This document shows positions 1-6,575 of a stretch of DNA of 8,783 nucleotides, in pieces. The DNA lies in the NCBI GenBank assembly GCA_003151215.1, contig PLXB01000197.1, forward strand, positions 1 to 8,783. Reading direction: 5' to 3'. The notes under the pieces are model-generated. The model had not been told where the DNA came from and made no database searches. It saw only the letters and a list, made by a program, of their open reading frames with translations. The position numbers and the translations under genes are program-made. The DNA comes from Ignavibacteriota bacterium (GTDB lineage: Bacteria > Bacteroidota > Kapaibacteriia > Palsa-1295). The stretch's first letter is position 1; each line of letters begins with the position of its first letter.

Positions 1-116
1 CAGAATTCCATGATGTTCACGCCCTTTTGTCCGAGTGCCGGACCGACGGGCGGAGCAGGCGTAGCCTTCCCTCCGGGAATCTGCAGCTTAATATAACCTG
101 TGATCTTTTTAGCCAT
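1..116 (-). CDS. rplK: Ribosomal protein L11, N-terminal 38 residues (cut by window edge)
   Basis: L11 is a protein of the 50S GTPase-associated centre; it binds 23S rRNA together with L10/L12 and contacts translation factors. The translation begins [20 protein letters not shown] and continues [18 protein letters not shown], which is the hallmark L11 N-terminus: the [24 protein letters not shown] pattern is nearly invariant in bacteria. The ATG at 116 is the canonical L11 start. It has no Shine-Dalgarno sequence, only an A-rich CCAGAAAAAAG just before it, as is common in Bacteroidota. The gene continues beyond position 1. An L1-binding leader lies 45 bases upstream, which implies that rplA follows in the same transcript. 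The usual upstream gene nusG is absent; a divergent T9SS cargo gene is there instead. Confidence 0.96.
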   Translation of the reverse strand, partial: MAKKITGYIKLQIPGGKATPAPPVGPALGQKGVNIMEF

Positions 117-126
117 TCTTTTTTCT

Positions 127-158
127 GGTAGCCGCAGACTTTAGTCTGCGATTTTTTT
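127..158. repeat. REP-like palindrome with T-run inside the rplK 5' leader
   Basis: CGCAGACT-TT-AGTCTGCG (133-150) is a perfect 8-base inverted repeat, flanked by GGTAGC on the left and ATTTTTTT (151-158) on the right. Read on the plus strand it has the form of a rho-independent terminator, but no plus-strand gene reads into it. Read on the minus strand it is a hairpin between the L1 site and the rplK start codon. It could be a dispersed REP-type palindrome, a block to antisense transcription into rplK, or part of the leader. Confidence 0.55.
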
Positions 159-160
159 GA

Positions 161-199
161 GTGGTTCAGGCGTCCTATCCTGGCGGACCGGACTCCCAC
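161..199 (-). promoter_or_regulatory. L1-binding leader of the rplK-rplA mRNA (translational autoregulation)
   Basis: Read on the minus strand this stretch starts GUGGGAG and ends UGAACCAC. The outer stem GUGG/CCAC encloses the asymmetric GAG / UGAA internal loop, followed by an inner stem GUCC/GGAC and a smaller UCC-GCCA-GGA hairpin. This is the shape by which ribosomal protein L1 mimics its 23S rRNA site on rplK-rplA mRNA to repress translation when in excess. The location just upstream of rplK fits. The motif match is seen in the sequence; the regulatory role is established for the family and inferred here. Confidence 0.8.
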
Positions 200-355
200 A
201 TTAGTAGCTCCAACTGTTAATCGGAGAGCGGCATATAACGGATTTATGCCAAAATAGTTCGAAATATTATGCCTTATAAGCTGTAACTTTCTCCCCTAAA
301 AAGCATTCTATTTAGCAGTAAAGGTCATTTTTTATTCATCATTCTTCGAATCCTT
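200..355. other. Divergent intergenic region between rplK and the T9SS cargo gene
   Basis: This AT-rich stretch must hold the promoter for the plus-strand gene starting at 356 and probably one for rplK on the minus strand. I see no exact TAnnTTTG box on either strand. A 6-base inverted repeat GGCATA/TATGCC lies at 231-251, and TGTAACT at 282-288 resembles the TGTAACA motif seen at two other promoters in the window. No nusG, secE or tRNA gene is visible. Confidence 0.4.
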
Positions 356-1813
356 ATGAAAACACGAAATTTCGGCATTTTTGGAGTTCTTTTGGCACTT
401 GTCCTGCTCAGCCAGGCAGGCGCCCTGAAGGCGCAGAACAATATTGTTCAGAGCGATACGATCACCTATCCCTTCATTGATAGCATTAATGCAGGCGAGC
501 GTTTGCGGGATTTTGGCCCACTTAGCCATGGACAGAGCGAATGCCATACGATCTATCTGCAGAATTCATCGGCTGATCCGCTCATCATTCAAACGTTCAC
601 TATTCAAAGCAATACCGGAGATTTTACCATCACGCCGATTCCAACCCTGCCGACGGTTCTGCTCCAGAATGAAATAATTTCTATCGCCAATCTCTGCTAT
701 GCGCCAAAAGATCCGACGGATTCTTCAGAAGAACTGATCCTTGCAATAAGCGGAACCAGCGGTTCAACCAAATTTGATCACGGCTTCTATGTTACGGGCA
801 GCCAGATCGTCGATCCGATTCTTCAGAAACCTTGCGTCACTGTTTCGATCGATTCGAATCTCTTCGGACCGATCATCATGGATGGAGACGTCATACATAC
901 GGTAACGATCCAAAGCAACCGGTATGATTCGCTCTGGGTTTTGAACAGCGATTCGTTATACCTCTATGCAGATAATAAAGCCTTCCCGATCACGGGAATT
1001 ACTTTCCCGTACCGTCTCGCGCCACTGGAAGTAAAAACGTACACTGTTACATTTTCTCCACGTTCGAATGTACCGGTAGTCAAATATCGTTATGTCGGCG
1101 AAGTTGATTTGGAAGTGGATACCGGCAAGCTCTGGTATTACCGTCAATCCTGCAGTTATCCGAATTTTATTCTTGCAGGCGTTGCCATCCCTCCGACAGC
1201 CGATTCCATCTCGACTGCGCTTGCAGCAGGTTCGACGGATATTCTTGCAATGATCGGCGATAACTCGGTGACGACGCAAACTTTTCATTTCAGCAATACC
1301 GGCACGACAAATCTGAAGATCACCGGAGTGTCGCTTTTAAATAATGTCAGCTTTGCCATTACCAATATCGCCCCATCGAATACGCTGCCCTTCACGCTGA
1401 CACCCGGGCAATCGATGGCAGTAACGATTGCAATGACGACAGTCAATAACGGCGTCTATTACGACGAAGTAATTATTACAGCTGAGCAAGGGATTATCTC
1501 CATGGATTTCCCGCTACAAGGGTTGCGAAAGAATGGCGTACTCGGAGTGAATAATACTCCTGTAGCTGGACAGCATATAACGCTCTACCCGAATCCGACG
1601 CATGGATATATTACCGTTGCAATTCCGGGGATTCGCAATGCGAAGATCGAAGTGCTTGATGTCTTAGGCAAGATCATCACGTCGGCATCAGCATCGGAGG
1701 TCTGGAATTGGAATTCAACAGCGCCTGCGGTGTCATATGTTGTCCACGTCAGCGGCACTGATGCGAGCGGCAAGAGCTTCCAGAGCTACGACAGGTTTAT
1801 CATAGAAAGATAG
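356..1813 (+). CDS. Secreted ASH/choice-of-anchor-D-like protein with T9SS type A sorting domain
   Basis: This 485-residue exported protein is probably carried across the outer membrane by the type IX secretion system. Residues 1-26 form a signal peptide: K2/R4, a hydrophobic core at 8-20, and a cut after LKA before QNN. Three Ig-like modules follow, at about 47-150, 160-278 and 294-390. They carry the DFG...T-YLQNSS-PL and F-FSNTGTTNLKITGVSL patterns and the closing TLTPGQSMAVTI stretch typical of ASPM/SPD-2/Hydin or choice-of-anchor-D repeats. The C-terminal sorting domain (about 397-485) has YPNP at 411-414, VLDVLGK at 433-439, and ends RFIIER. The ATG follows CGAATCCTT and has no Shine-Dalgarno sequence; no better start is available. 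The gene is monocistronic, with its own terminator 35 bases after the stop. The binding target or enzymatic role is unknown, and I see no catalytic motif. Confidence 0.85.
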   Translation: MKTRNFGIFGVLLALVLLSQAGALKAQNNIVQSDTITYPFIDSINAGERLRDFGPLSHGQSECHTIYLQNSSADPLIIQTFTIQSNTGDFTITPIPTLPTVLLQNEIISIANLCYAPKDPTDSSEELILAISGTSGSTKFDHGFYVTGSQIVDPILQKPCVTVSIDSNLFGPIIMDGDVIHTVTIQSNRYDSLWVLNSDSLYLYADNKAFPITGITFPYRLAPLEVKTYTVTFSPRSNVPVVKYRYVGEVDLEVDTGKLWYYRQSCSYPNFILAGVAIPPTADSISTALAAGSTDILAMIGDNSVTTQTFHFSNTGTTNLKITGVSLLNNVSFAITNIAPSNTLPFTLTPGQSMAVTIAMTTVNNGVYYDEVIITAEQGIISMDFPLQGLRKNGVLGVNNTPVAGQHITLYPNPTHGYITVAIPGIRNAKIEVLDVLGKIITSASASEVWNWNSTAPAVSYVVHVSGTDASGKSFQSYDRFIIER

Positions 1814-1847
1814 AAGAATCCACCCTCCTCAAAGAAGTAAAGAATAA

Positions 1848-1873
1848 GCCTGCCAAATTGGCGGGCTTTTTTT
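1848..1873 (+). terminator. Rho-independent terminator of the 356-1813 gene
   Basis: GCCTGCC-AAATT-GGCGGGC forms a 7-base-pair stem with one T-G wobble and a 5-base loop, followed by seven T. It lies 35 bases downstream of the stop codon. Confidence 0.85.
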
Positions 1874-1950
1874 ACCATTCAAATCTCCTTTTTTTATTCT
1901 TCAAACCGTCATTGAAGATGTGTGAATCATGTAACATTTTTCCAAAATTA

Positions 1951-1985
1951 TGTAACAGTATTCGCATTGGAATAGCGTAGCTTTG
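1951..1985 (+). promoter_or_regulatory. Putative Bacteroidota-type promoter (TAGCTTTG)
   Basis: TAGCTTTG at 1978-1985 fits the Bacteroidota -7 box TAnnTTTG exactly. ATGTAACAG lies about 20 bases upstream in the -33 region, and a second TGTAACA sits one spacing further up (1930-1936 and 1951-1957, 21 bases apart). A start site near 1990 would lead into the ORF-less region ending at the 2308-2338 terminator. The box has only six fixed bases, so chance is a real alternative. Confidence 0.4.
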
Positions 1986-1989
1986 TTCC

Positions 1990-2338
1990 TGAATCAATGG
2001 CATAGCTTTTAAGTTGATGTGATGCGCCGCAGTTCAGAGACGATAAATATCGGGATATTTTACGCCCGTATCGATGTCATGGCAAAGAATCTATAGTCCA
2101 AACCGAAGCCCCGGGTTTCCTTAACTCGCTCCTTCCTTTTCTACTACTCTTCTTATAAATTTCCCCGTTCATCATTTGCGCAGTGCTGCGCCATGCCGTT
2201 CGATTCCTACTCCGCGATTTCCGCCGGGTACAATTTGATCATCGTGTGAAAAGGGTCCTTCCAAACATTTACCGTCTCTTTGTAGATGGTAGATTGTATC
2301 CCGTGGCTGAGGTTCCCTTCGGGGAGCCTCATTTTTTT
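1990..2338 (+). ncRNA. Candidate structured small RNA (promoter-to-terminator unit without an ORF)
   Basis: After the terminator at 1848-1873 there is no convincing protein gene up to 2338. The stretch lies between a TAGCTTTG box and a strong plus-strand terminator. It holds several hairpins: CGATA/TATCG enclosing CGGG/CCCG (2041-2073), GCGCA/TGCGC (2178-2191), and TACCGTCT/AGATGGTA with one wobble (2270-2291). It does not show the hallmarks of RNase P RNA, tmRNA, SRP RNA or 6S RNA. The only short reading frame I found starts at 2022 and ends at 2096 (24 codons, beginning MRRSSETIN); it has no homology I recognise. An untranslated RNA, a small-peptide mRNA, or a decayed gene that left its terminator are all possible. 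Confidence 0.3.
2308..2338 (+). terminator. Strong rho-independent terminator with UUCG tetraloop
   Basis: TGAGGTTCCC-TTCG-GGGAGCCTCA is a 10-base-pair stem with one T-G wobble, capped by a C(UUCG)G tetraloop and followed by seven T. It points with the plus strand, but the nearest plus-strand gene already ends in its own terminator about 430 bases upstream. It therefore implies another plus-strand transcript, or protects against reading into the convergent gene at 2398. Confidence 0.88.
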
Positions 2339-2343
2339 AAGAC

Positions 2344-2370
2344 AAAAGCCCGGCTTCACGTCCGGGCTTT
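2344..2370 (-). terminator. Rho-independent terminator of the large T9SS gene
   Basis: On the minus strand AAAGCCCGG and CCGGGCTTT form a 9-base-pair stem around an 8-base loop, with a short T run to follow. It lies 28 bases beyond the stop codon at 2398 and back-to-back with the plus-strand terminator at 2308-2338. Confidence 0.82.
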
Positions 2371-2397
2371 GACAGGAGATAGAAGTTCTCGCTTTTT

Positions 2398-5300
2398 TTA
2401 TCTGGCGATGACGATCTTCCCCTGATTGACCGCTCCTCCGGCAGTCAGTATGTATAAATATGTTCCCTGGATCAGGCGCGATCCGTCTAAGATCATTTCA
2501 TGCGACCCTGCCGATTGCATATCTGGGCCGATGTGTGCGACTTCTCTTCCGAGCAGATCTCGAACAATGAGTGAAACCTGCGCATCTTCATTCAATTGGT
2601 AGAAGATCTTTGCGCTTTGCGCAAAGGGATTCGGCATGATGCGAACTGCTTCAGTAATCATATTCCCTGCAACTATAGCAGAAACCGGAGTGATATTAAA
2701 TGGCGCAGATACACCTTGAGCGCCGGATGCGAAAGTCAGGCGGATCACTGCTCCGAAATGCAGAGAGTCCGGTGCGATCCACGAATAACTCGATGAGGAT
2801 TTATACGCGAATGCCGTTTTAACCGGCGTCCAGGTTTTCATCGTATCGAGACTGAGATCGATATTCACTGATCCTCCGAGATACCCGGTGGTGGTCCAGG
2901 AAATAGGAGCCGTTTGTCCTTCGGTCACAATTCCCGGAGTTGTTCCTACAGTAACAGAACTCACCGATCCGGGCTGAACGATTGCAAATATTCCGCTTAT
3001 TCCGATGACGTTCGCAGTATCTCGGACGCGGATAAGACCGGTGCTTGTCGGGGCAACCGGTACTATCCAATCAAATGTCGTCGTTCCGGTAACAGTACCG
3101 ACAGAGTTCCATGCCGTTCCACCGTTTGGCGAGTATTCGATCGTACGTTTCGATGAAACTGCACCCTGAGTAAAGAAAGAAATTGTTTTATGCAAGCCAA
3201 TAACTAATGTATCATGCAGAGAAGGAGAGCTGATAGTAATCGCCGGAGCGGGTGGAGGCAAAGTAACTGTCGGCGTTCCTTCGACGGTGACATTATCAAA
3301 TCGGTTATTTCCGCTGGTTTTGGATGTGTTGCCTCCGAACTTGATCCGGAAGACAAGTCTCGGATTATTATTGACGTTCGTATCGGCTCCAAAATTGATG
3401 GATATTAATCCCCAATTTGTTCCCTGGAACTGCGGCTGGGTGATGGAATCGATCGTCATATTCAAGCCCGTCGTTTTCCATGTCGTCCCGCTATCAATAC
3501 TGTAATCGAAAAGCTCTGCTAACTGTCCGCTTGTAGTGCTTGACGATTCGACGACATAATTCAGAGTAATGTTTTTGTAATTCGTCGTAGGAATGTAGAA
3601 TCGCAATTCCATACTGTCGCTCGGATTGCGAACACGGAGGGCTTGCCCGCTATCTACTCCCAATCGAGCATTCGTATGCGAACCGGCAACGTTATCGATA
3701 TACCCTGCATACGCAGTTGATGTGCCCGGTTCCAGCAAATAGACTATTGCGGCTTTATTCGTATCGATAGCGGAGAAATCAGCCTTGATCGAAGGAATTC
3801 CGGGATTATGGTAGGCAGTCAGAAGATTATTGAAATGCCAGAAATGGATAAGACTTGTTTGCAGAGGGAGAGTTGATTGACCTTCAACTGTGACATTATC
3901 GAAGCGGTTATTGCCGCTTGTTTTCGACGTATTGCCGCTAAATTTCACCCTGAAAATAAACTTGCTGTTATTATTAACGGTGGCATCACTTGAAAAGTCG
4001 ATTGTTACCAAGCCCCAGCTTGTGCCCTGGAATTGAACGGGTGTTACATCAAGCGTATCGATGTTCACCCCGTTTACTAAAAGTCCGCTGGTTTTTTTCT
4101 TCCATGTCAGACCTCCATCAACACTATAATCGAATAATTCTGTTAGTTGTCCGCTTGTCGTACTCGATGATTCCAGAGCATATGTTAAAACGATGCTTGA
4201 GAAATTCGTCGTCGGAATATTGAAGCGCAATTCCATGCTATCGCTCGGATTACGAACCCGCAACGCTTGACCGCTGTCGGCGTTCATTCTTGCATTGACG
4301 AATGTACCTGCGACATTATCGATATATCCTGCATAGGCAGTCGATGTATTTGGTTCAAGTGTATATGCTATGGTTGCCGAGTTTGTATCGATCACTGAAT
4401 AATCCGCTTTCAGCACAGGAATTCCAGGATTGTGAAATGCTGCAAGTAATTTATTAAAATTCCAATAATGAATGACCGATCTGTTTACAGCAGGTACCGG
4501 CGGAGGGGCGATTGCAAAACGCTGACTGATACCGACGACATTGACCGTATCGCGAACACGGATGAATGCTTTTGTCGTCGGAATGCTTGGAACCTGCCAG
4601 GCAATAGTGTTTGCAAGGCTTACCGATCCGATATTTGTCCAGTTTCTTCCGGAATCGAGAGAATAATCTATAAACCTTGTTTCACTGACAAGACCGGAAA
4701 CATTGAAAACGATCGTCTCTGTTGCTCCGAAAATAAGCGTATCGTTTGCCGAGGGAGTTTTAATAGAAATAACTCCATCTCCGGGATAAAAAATCGTGAA
4801 TGGTCCGGTCGCTGCCCAATTTGCGTTTTCATCAACGACTCGCAAATACACAGTCGTCGAAGGAGTATTCGGCACGATCCAATCAAGAGATGTTCCATGT
4901 ATTAATGCGATAAATGTCCAGGTCAATCCGCGATTCGTCGAATATTGAACAAGCCTGTTCTTGCCGACAGTCTCCGTGGCAGTGAAAGATATTGCCTGAT
5001 GTTTTCCGACCGTGAGAATATTGCCGGCGGAAGGGCTTGTAACAGAAATAACCGCAGGCGTATAGGTGCCTTCGACAGTGATATTATCAAAACGGTTGTT
5101 ACCGCTTACTCCTGTCGTATTGCCTAAAAATTTAATTCTGAATATCACATTAAAATTATTGTTGACTGTTGAATCGGAAGCTAAATTGACCGTTACAAAT
5201 CCCCAGTTCGAACCTTGAAATTGCGGCTGCGTAACATCCAGACTCGTGATCGATAATCCCGATGTCTTCCAGGTATTTCCGCCATCGGTGCTGTAATCAA

Positions 5301-6333
5301 ATAGTTGCGTCTTCTGACCGCTTGCAGCGCTCGATGATTGGAGTGCATATTTAATAACAATGTTTTTATAATTAATTGTCGGAATGTAGAGCCTGAGTTC
5401 GGCGCTATCGCTCGGATTGCGAAACCGAAGGCTTTGTCCTGCGAGAGCACCGTTACGGGCATTTGTCAGATCACCGGGATTGTTATCGATAAATCCTGCG
5501 TATGCAGGTGATGTACCGGGTGCAAGCATATAAACGTCTCTTGCGCTTGATGTATCGATCGCAGAATAACTTGCGTATAACGGGGGAATATTCGGATCAT
5601 GATATGCCGTCGTAAGATTATTAAAATTCCAATAATCGATCAGCGTTAGAGGAACATTAGAAACAGGCGGTATGAATGTACCGTCAACAGTAATATTATC
5701 AAACCGGTTATTTCCACTTAAGAGCGTGGTGTTACCTGCAAACTTCACTCTAAAAACCAGATTCGGATTATTATTAGCAAGCGTATCACCGGCTATACTG
5801 ACGGTGATAAGTCCCCAACTTGATCCCTGAAATACAGCCTGTGTGATATCAACACTGGTAATGCTCAATCCCGAAGTTTTCCATGTCAGTCCACTGTCGA
5901 TACTGTAATCGAATAACTGAGTTTTCTGCCCGCTGCCAACGCTTGAAGATTCTACTTCCCATTTAAGAACAATATTTTTATACCCTGTTGAAGGAATATA
6001 CATCCGAAGTTCCGCGCTGTCACTCGGATTTCGGAAGCGCAATCCCTGCCCGGCAGGAGTGCCGTTGCGTGAATTGATCGTATCTCCGGCAACATTATCA
6101 ATAAATCCTGCATAATTACTCGATGTACCGGGAGTCAGTTTGTACACCAGTTTCACCTTGCTTGTATCAAGAATGGAAAAATCTGCTGTTAACGGAGGAA
6201 TATTCGGATTGTTGTATGCTTTGTTCAGCGTATTGAAATGCCAGTAATGTATCAGTGTAGATTGAGCCTGACTCAAAATAGGACAAAAAAGGACTAAAAT
6301 CAGTATAAAAACAACTCGCAGTGATTTTTTCAT
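2398..6333 (-). CDS. 1311-residue T9SS-exported repeat protein (R-R-I-I-R-R-I-I)
   Basis: This is a large cell-surface or secreted protein. Signal peptide: MKKSLRVV, a hydrophobic stretch at 8-20, cut after SQA (23). Four homologous repeats lie at 27-218, 231-422, 620-818 and 828-1019. Each opens with LIHYWHFN, passes RNPSDS-ELR, LFDYS-D-G-TW, FQG--WG and NNN, and closes SGNNRFDNxTVEG. They look like an all-beta jellyroll, like modules common in Bacteroidota exoproteins; the function is unknown. Ig-like modules of the 'SPS...DTL--G...YS-N-G--W...DWIVP' type lie at about 428-516, 521-609, 1031-1119 and 1123-1215. The T9SS type A sorting domain covers 1226-1311, with MPNPF at 1233 and VRDLLGREV at 1257. 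I chose the ATG at 6333; an in-frame TTG at 6345 would add four residues that weaken the signal peptide. I see no catalytic motif, so adhesion or glycan binding is only a guess. Confidence 0.9.
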   Translation of the reverse strand: MKKSLRVVFILILVLFCPILSQAQSTLIHYWHFNTLNKAYNNPNIPPLTADFSILDTSKVKLVYKLTPGTSSNYAGFIDNVAGDTINSRNGTPAGQGLRFRNPSDSAELRMYIPSTGYKNIVLKWEVESSSVGSGQKTQLFDYSIDSGLTWKTSGLSITSVDITQAVFQGSSWGLITVSIAGDTLANNNPNLVFRVKFAGNTTLLSGNNRFDNITVDGTFIPPVSNVPLTLIDYWNFNNLTTAYHDPNIPPLYASYSAIDTSSARDVYMLAPGTSPAYAGFIDNNPGDLTNARNGALAGQSLRFRNPSDSAELRLYIPTINYKNIVIKYALQSSSAASGQKTQLFDYSTDGGNTWKTSGLSITSLDVTQPQFQGSNWGFVTVNLASDSTVNNNFNVIFRIKFLGNTTGVSGNNRFDNITVEGTYTPAVISVTSPSAGNILTVGKHQAISFTATETVGKNRLVQYSTNRGLTWTFIALIHGTSLDWIVPNTPSTTVYLRVVDENANWAATGPFTIFYPGDGVISIKTPSANDTLIFGATETIVFNVSGLVSETRFIDYSLDSGRNWTNIGSVSLANTIAWQVPSIPTTKAFIRVRDTVNVVGISQRFAIAPPPVPAVNRSVIHYWNFNKLLAAFHNPGIPVLKADYSVIDTNSATIAYTLEPNTSTAYAGYIDNVAGTFVNARMNADSGQALRVRNPSDSMELRFNIPTTNFSSIVLTYALESSSTTSGQLTELFDYSVDGGLTWKKKTSGLLVNGVNIDTLDVTPVQFQGTSWGLVTIDFSSDATVNNNSKFIFRVKFSGNTSKTSGNNRFDNVTVEGQSTLPLQTSLIHFWHFNNLLTAYHNPGIPSIKADFSAIDTNKAAIVYLLEPGTSTAYAGYIDNVAGSHTNARLGVDSGQALRVRNPSDSMELRFYIPTTNYKNITLNYVVESSSTTSGQLAELFDYSIDSGTTWKTTGLNMTIDSITQPQFQGTNWGLISINFGADTNVNNNPRLVFRIKFGGNTSKTSGNNRFDNVTVEGTPTVTLPPPAPAITISSPSLHDTLVIGLHKTISFFTQGAVSSKRTIEYSPNGGTAWNSVGTVTGTTTFDWIVPVAPTSTGLIRVRDTANVIGISGIFAIVQPGSVSSVTVGTTPGIVTEGQTAPISWTTTGYLGGSVNIDLSLDTMKTWTPVKTAFAYKSSSSYSWIAPDSLHFGAVIRLTFASGAQGVSAPFNITPVSAIVAGNMITEAVRIMPNPFAQSAKIFYQLNEDAQVSLIVRDLLGREVAHIGPDMQSAGSHEMILDGSRLIQGTYLYILTAGGAVNQGKIVIAR
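3277..3852 (-). repeat. R4: fourth beta repeat
   Basis: Encodes residues 828-1019. The final 19 residues (GNTSKTSGNNRFDNVTVEG) are identical to those of R3. It is followed by two Ig-like modules and the T9SS sorting domain. Confidence 0.85.
3880..4476 (-). repeat. R3: third beta repeat, with a 7-residue insertion
   Basis: Encodes residues 620-818. It has RVRNPSDSMELRF, SGQLTELFDYS and GNTSKTSGNNRFDNVTVEG, as in R4. It is longer than the others because of additional residues around KKKTSGLLVNGVNIDTLDV (746-763). Confidence 0.85.
5068..5643 (-). repeat. R2: second beta repeat
   Basis: Encodes residues 231-422. It is followed by two Ig-like modules (428-609) before R3. It has the R1-type wording RFRNPSDSAELR, GQKTQLFDYS and GNNRFDNITVEG. 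Confidence 0.85.
5680..6255 (-). repeat. R1: first ~195-residue beta repeat of the large T9SS protein
   Basis: Encodes residues 27-218 of the 1311-residue protein. R1 shares RFRNPSDSAELR, SGQKTQLFDYS and NITV with R2 and is closer to R2 than to R3 or R4. Confidence 0.85.
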
Positions 6334-6406
6334 AGGAACAATCAATAATGATAGAGAATAATATAGAATTGATATCTCAGCACATGTGGCTTTTTAATAC
6401 AGGATA

Positions 6407-6452
6407 CAAAGTTAGCAAAATTATATTACCGTAACATTACGAATGTGTTACG
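6407..6452 (-). promoter_or_regulatory. Bacteroidota-type promoter of the large T9SS gene with GTAACA dyad
   Basis: On the minus strand TAACTTTG (6414 to 6407) fits the -7 consensus TAnnTTTG exactly, about 75 bases upstream of the start codon. A perfect inverted repeat CGTAACA-N9-TGTTACG (6430-6436 and 6446-6452) covers the -33 region, so it may be an operator or activator site. The box and repeat are seen directly; the promoter function is inferred from the consensus known for Bacteroidota sigma factors. Confidence 0.6.
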
Positions 6453-6500
6453 TAATTATTATCATCCTGGAAATACCGGAACAATTATATTTTAAAATAG

Positions 6501-6529
6501 AAAATCCGCCGAGGCCTGCGGATTTTTTT
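6501..6529 (-). terminator. Terminator downstream of the 6573-7004 lipoprotein (possibly bidirectional)
   Basis: AAAATCCGC and GCGGATTTT form a 9-base-pair stem around an 8-base loop, 44 bases beyond the lipoprotein stop. The minus-strand tail is TTTTCTATTTT; the plus-strand tail has seven T, so it would also work in the other direction. Confidence 0.75.
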
Positions 6530-6548
6530 CATTATTTATATTTCTGAT

Positions 6549-6575
6549 TTTTTATCTTCTACTTTTTATCTTCTA
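6549..6575. repeat. Two-copy 14-base microrepeat at the end of the 6573-7004 gene
   Basis: TTTTTATCTTCTA occurs at 6549-6561 and again at 6563-6575, with one C between. The second copy contains the lipoprotein stop codon (CTA, read as TAG on the minus strand). It looks like a slippage duplication. Confidence 0.7.

Noticed and set aside
17..199. 60-codon minus-strand reading frame through the L1 leader
   Set aside because: It overlaps rplK in another frame and runs through the structured leader; its sequence resembles no protein and its composition is that of non-coding DNA.
205..290. tRNA-like pattern (TAGCTC...GAGAGC, an inverted repeat, then AGTTCGAAAT)
   Set aside because: The D-loop would be too long, the central inverted repeat has a 9-base loop instead of a 5-base-pair stem with 7-base loop, and the T-arm does not pair. 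Not a tRNA.
1921..1936. CRP/FNR-type site TGTGA-N6-TAACA
   Set aside because: Only four of five bases of the second half-site fit, it stands far from the -33 region, and the TGTAACA pair explains the same bases better.
2183..2425. 80-codon plus-strand reading frame
   Set aside because: It reads straight through two terminator hairpins into the 3' end of the convergent T9SS gene, so it cannot be a normal gene.
4468..4905. 145-codon plus-strand reading frame
   Set aside because: It is antisense to the repeat region of the large T9SS gene, and is Arg/Ser/Cys/Asn-rich with no start signal or homology; an artefact of the opposite coding strand.
3277..6255. Long repeats that might be CRISPR or a mobile element
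   Set aside because: The repeats are in-frame protein repeats of about 580 bases with coding-type divergence; there are no short identical repeats with unique spacers, no terminal inverted repeats and no transposase.
6334..6345. TTG start adding MIVP to the large T9SS protein
   Set aside because: The ATG at 6333 gives a textbook MKKSLRVV signal peptide; the TTG has no ribosome-binding site and the extension adds nothing.
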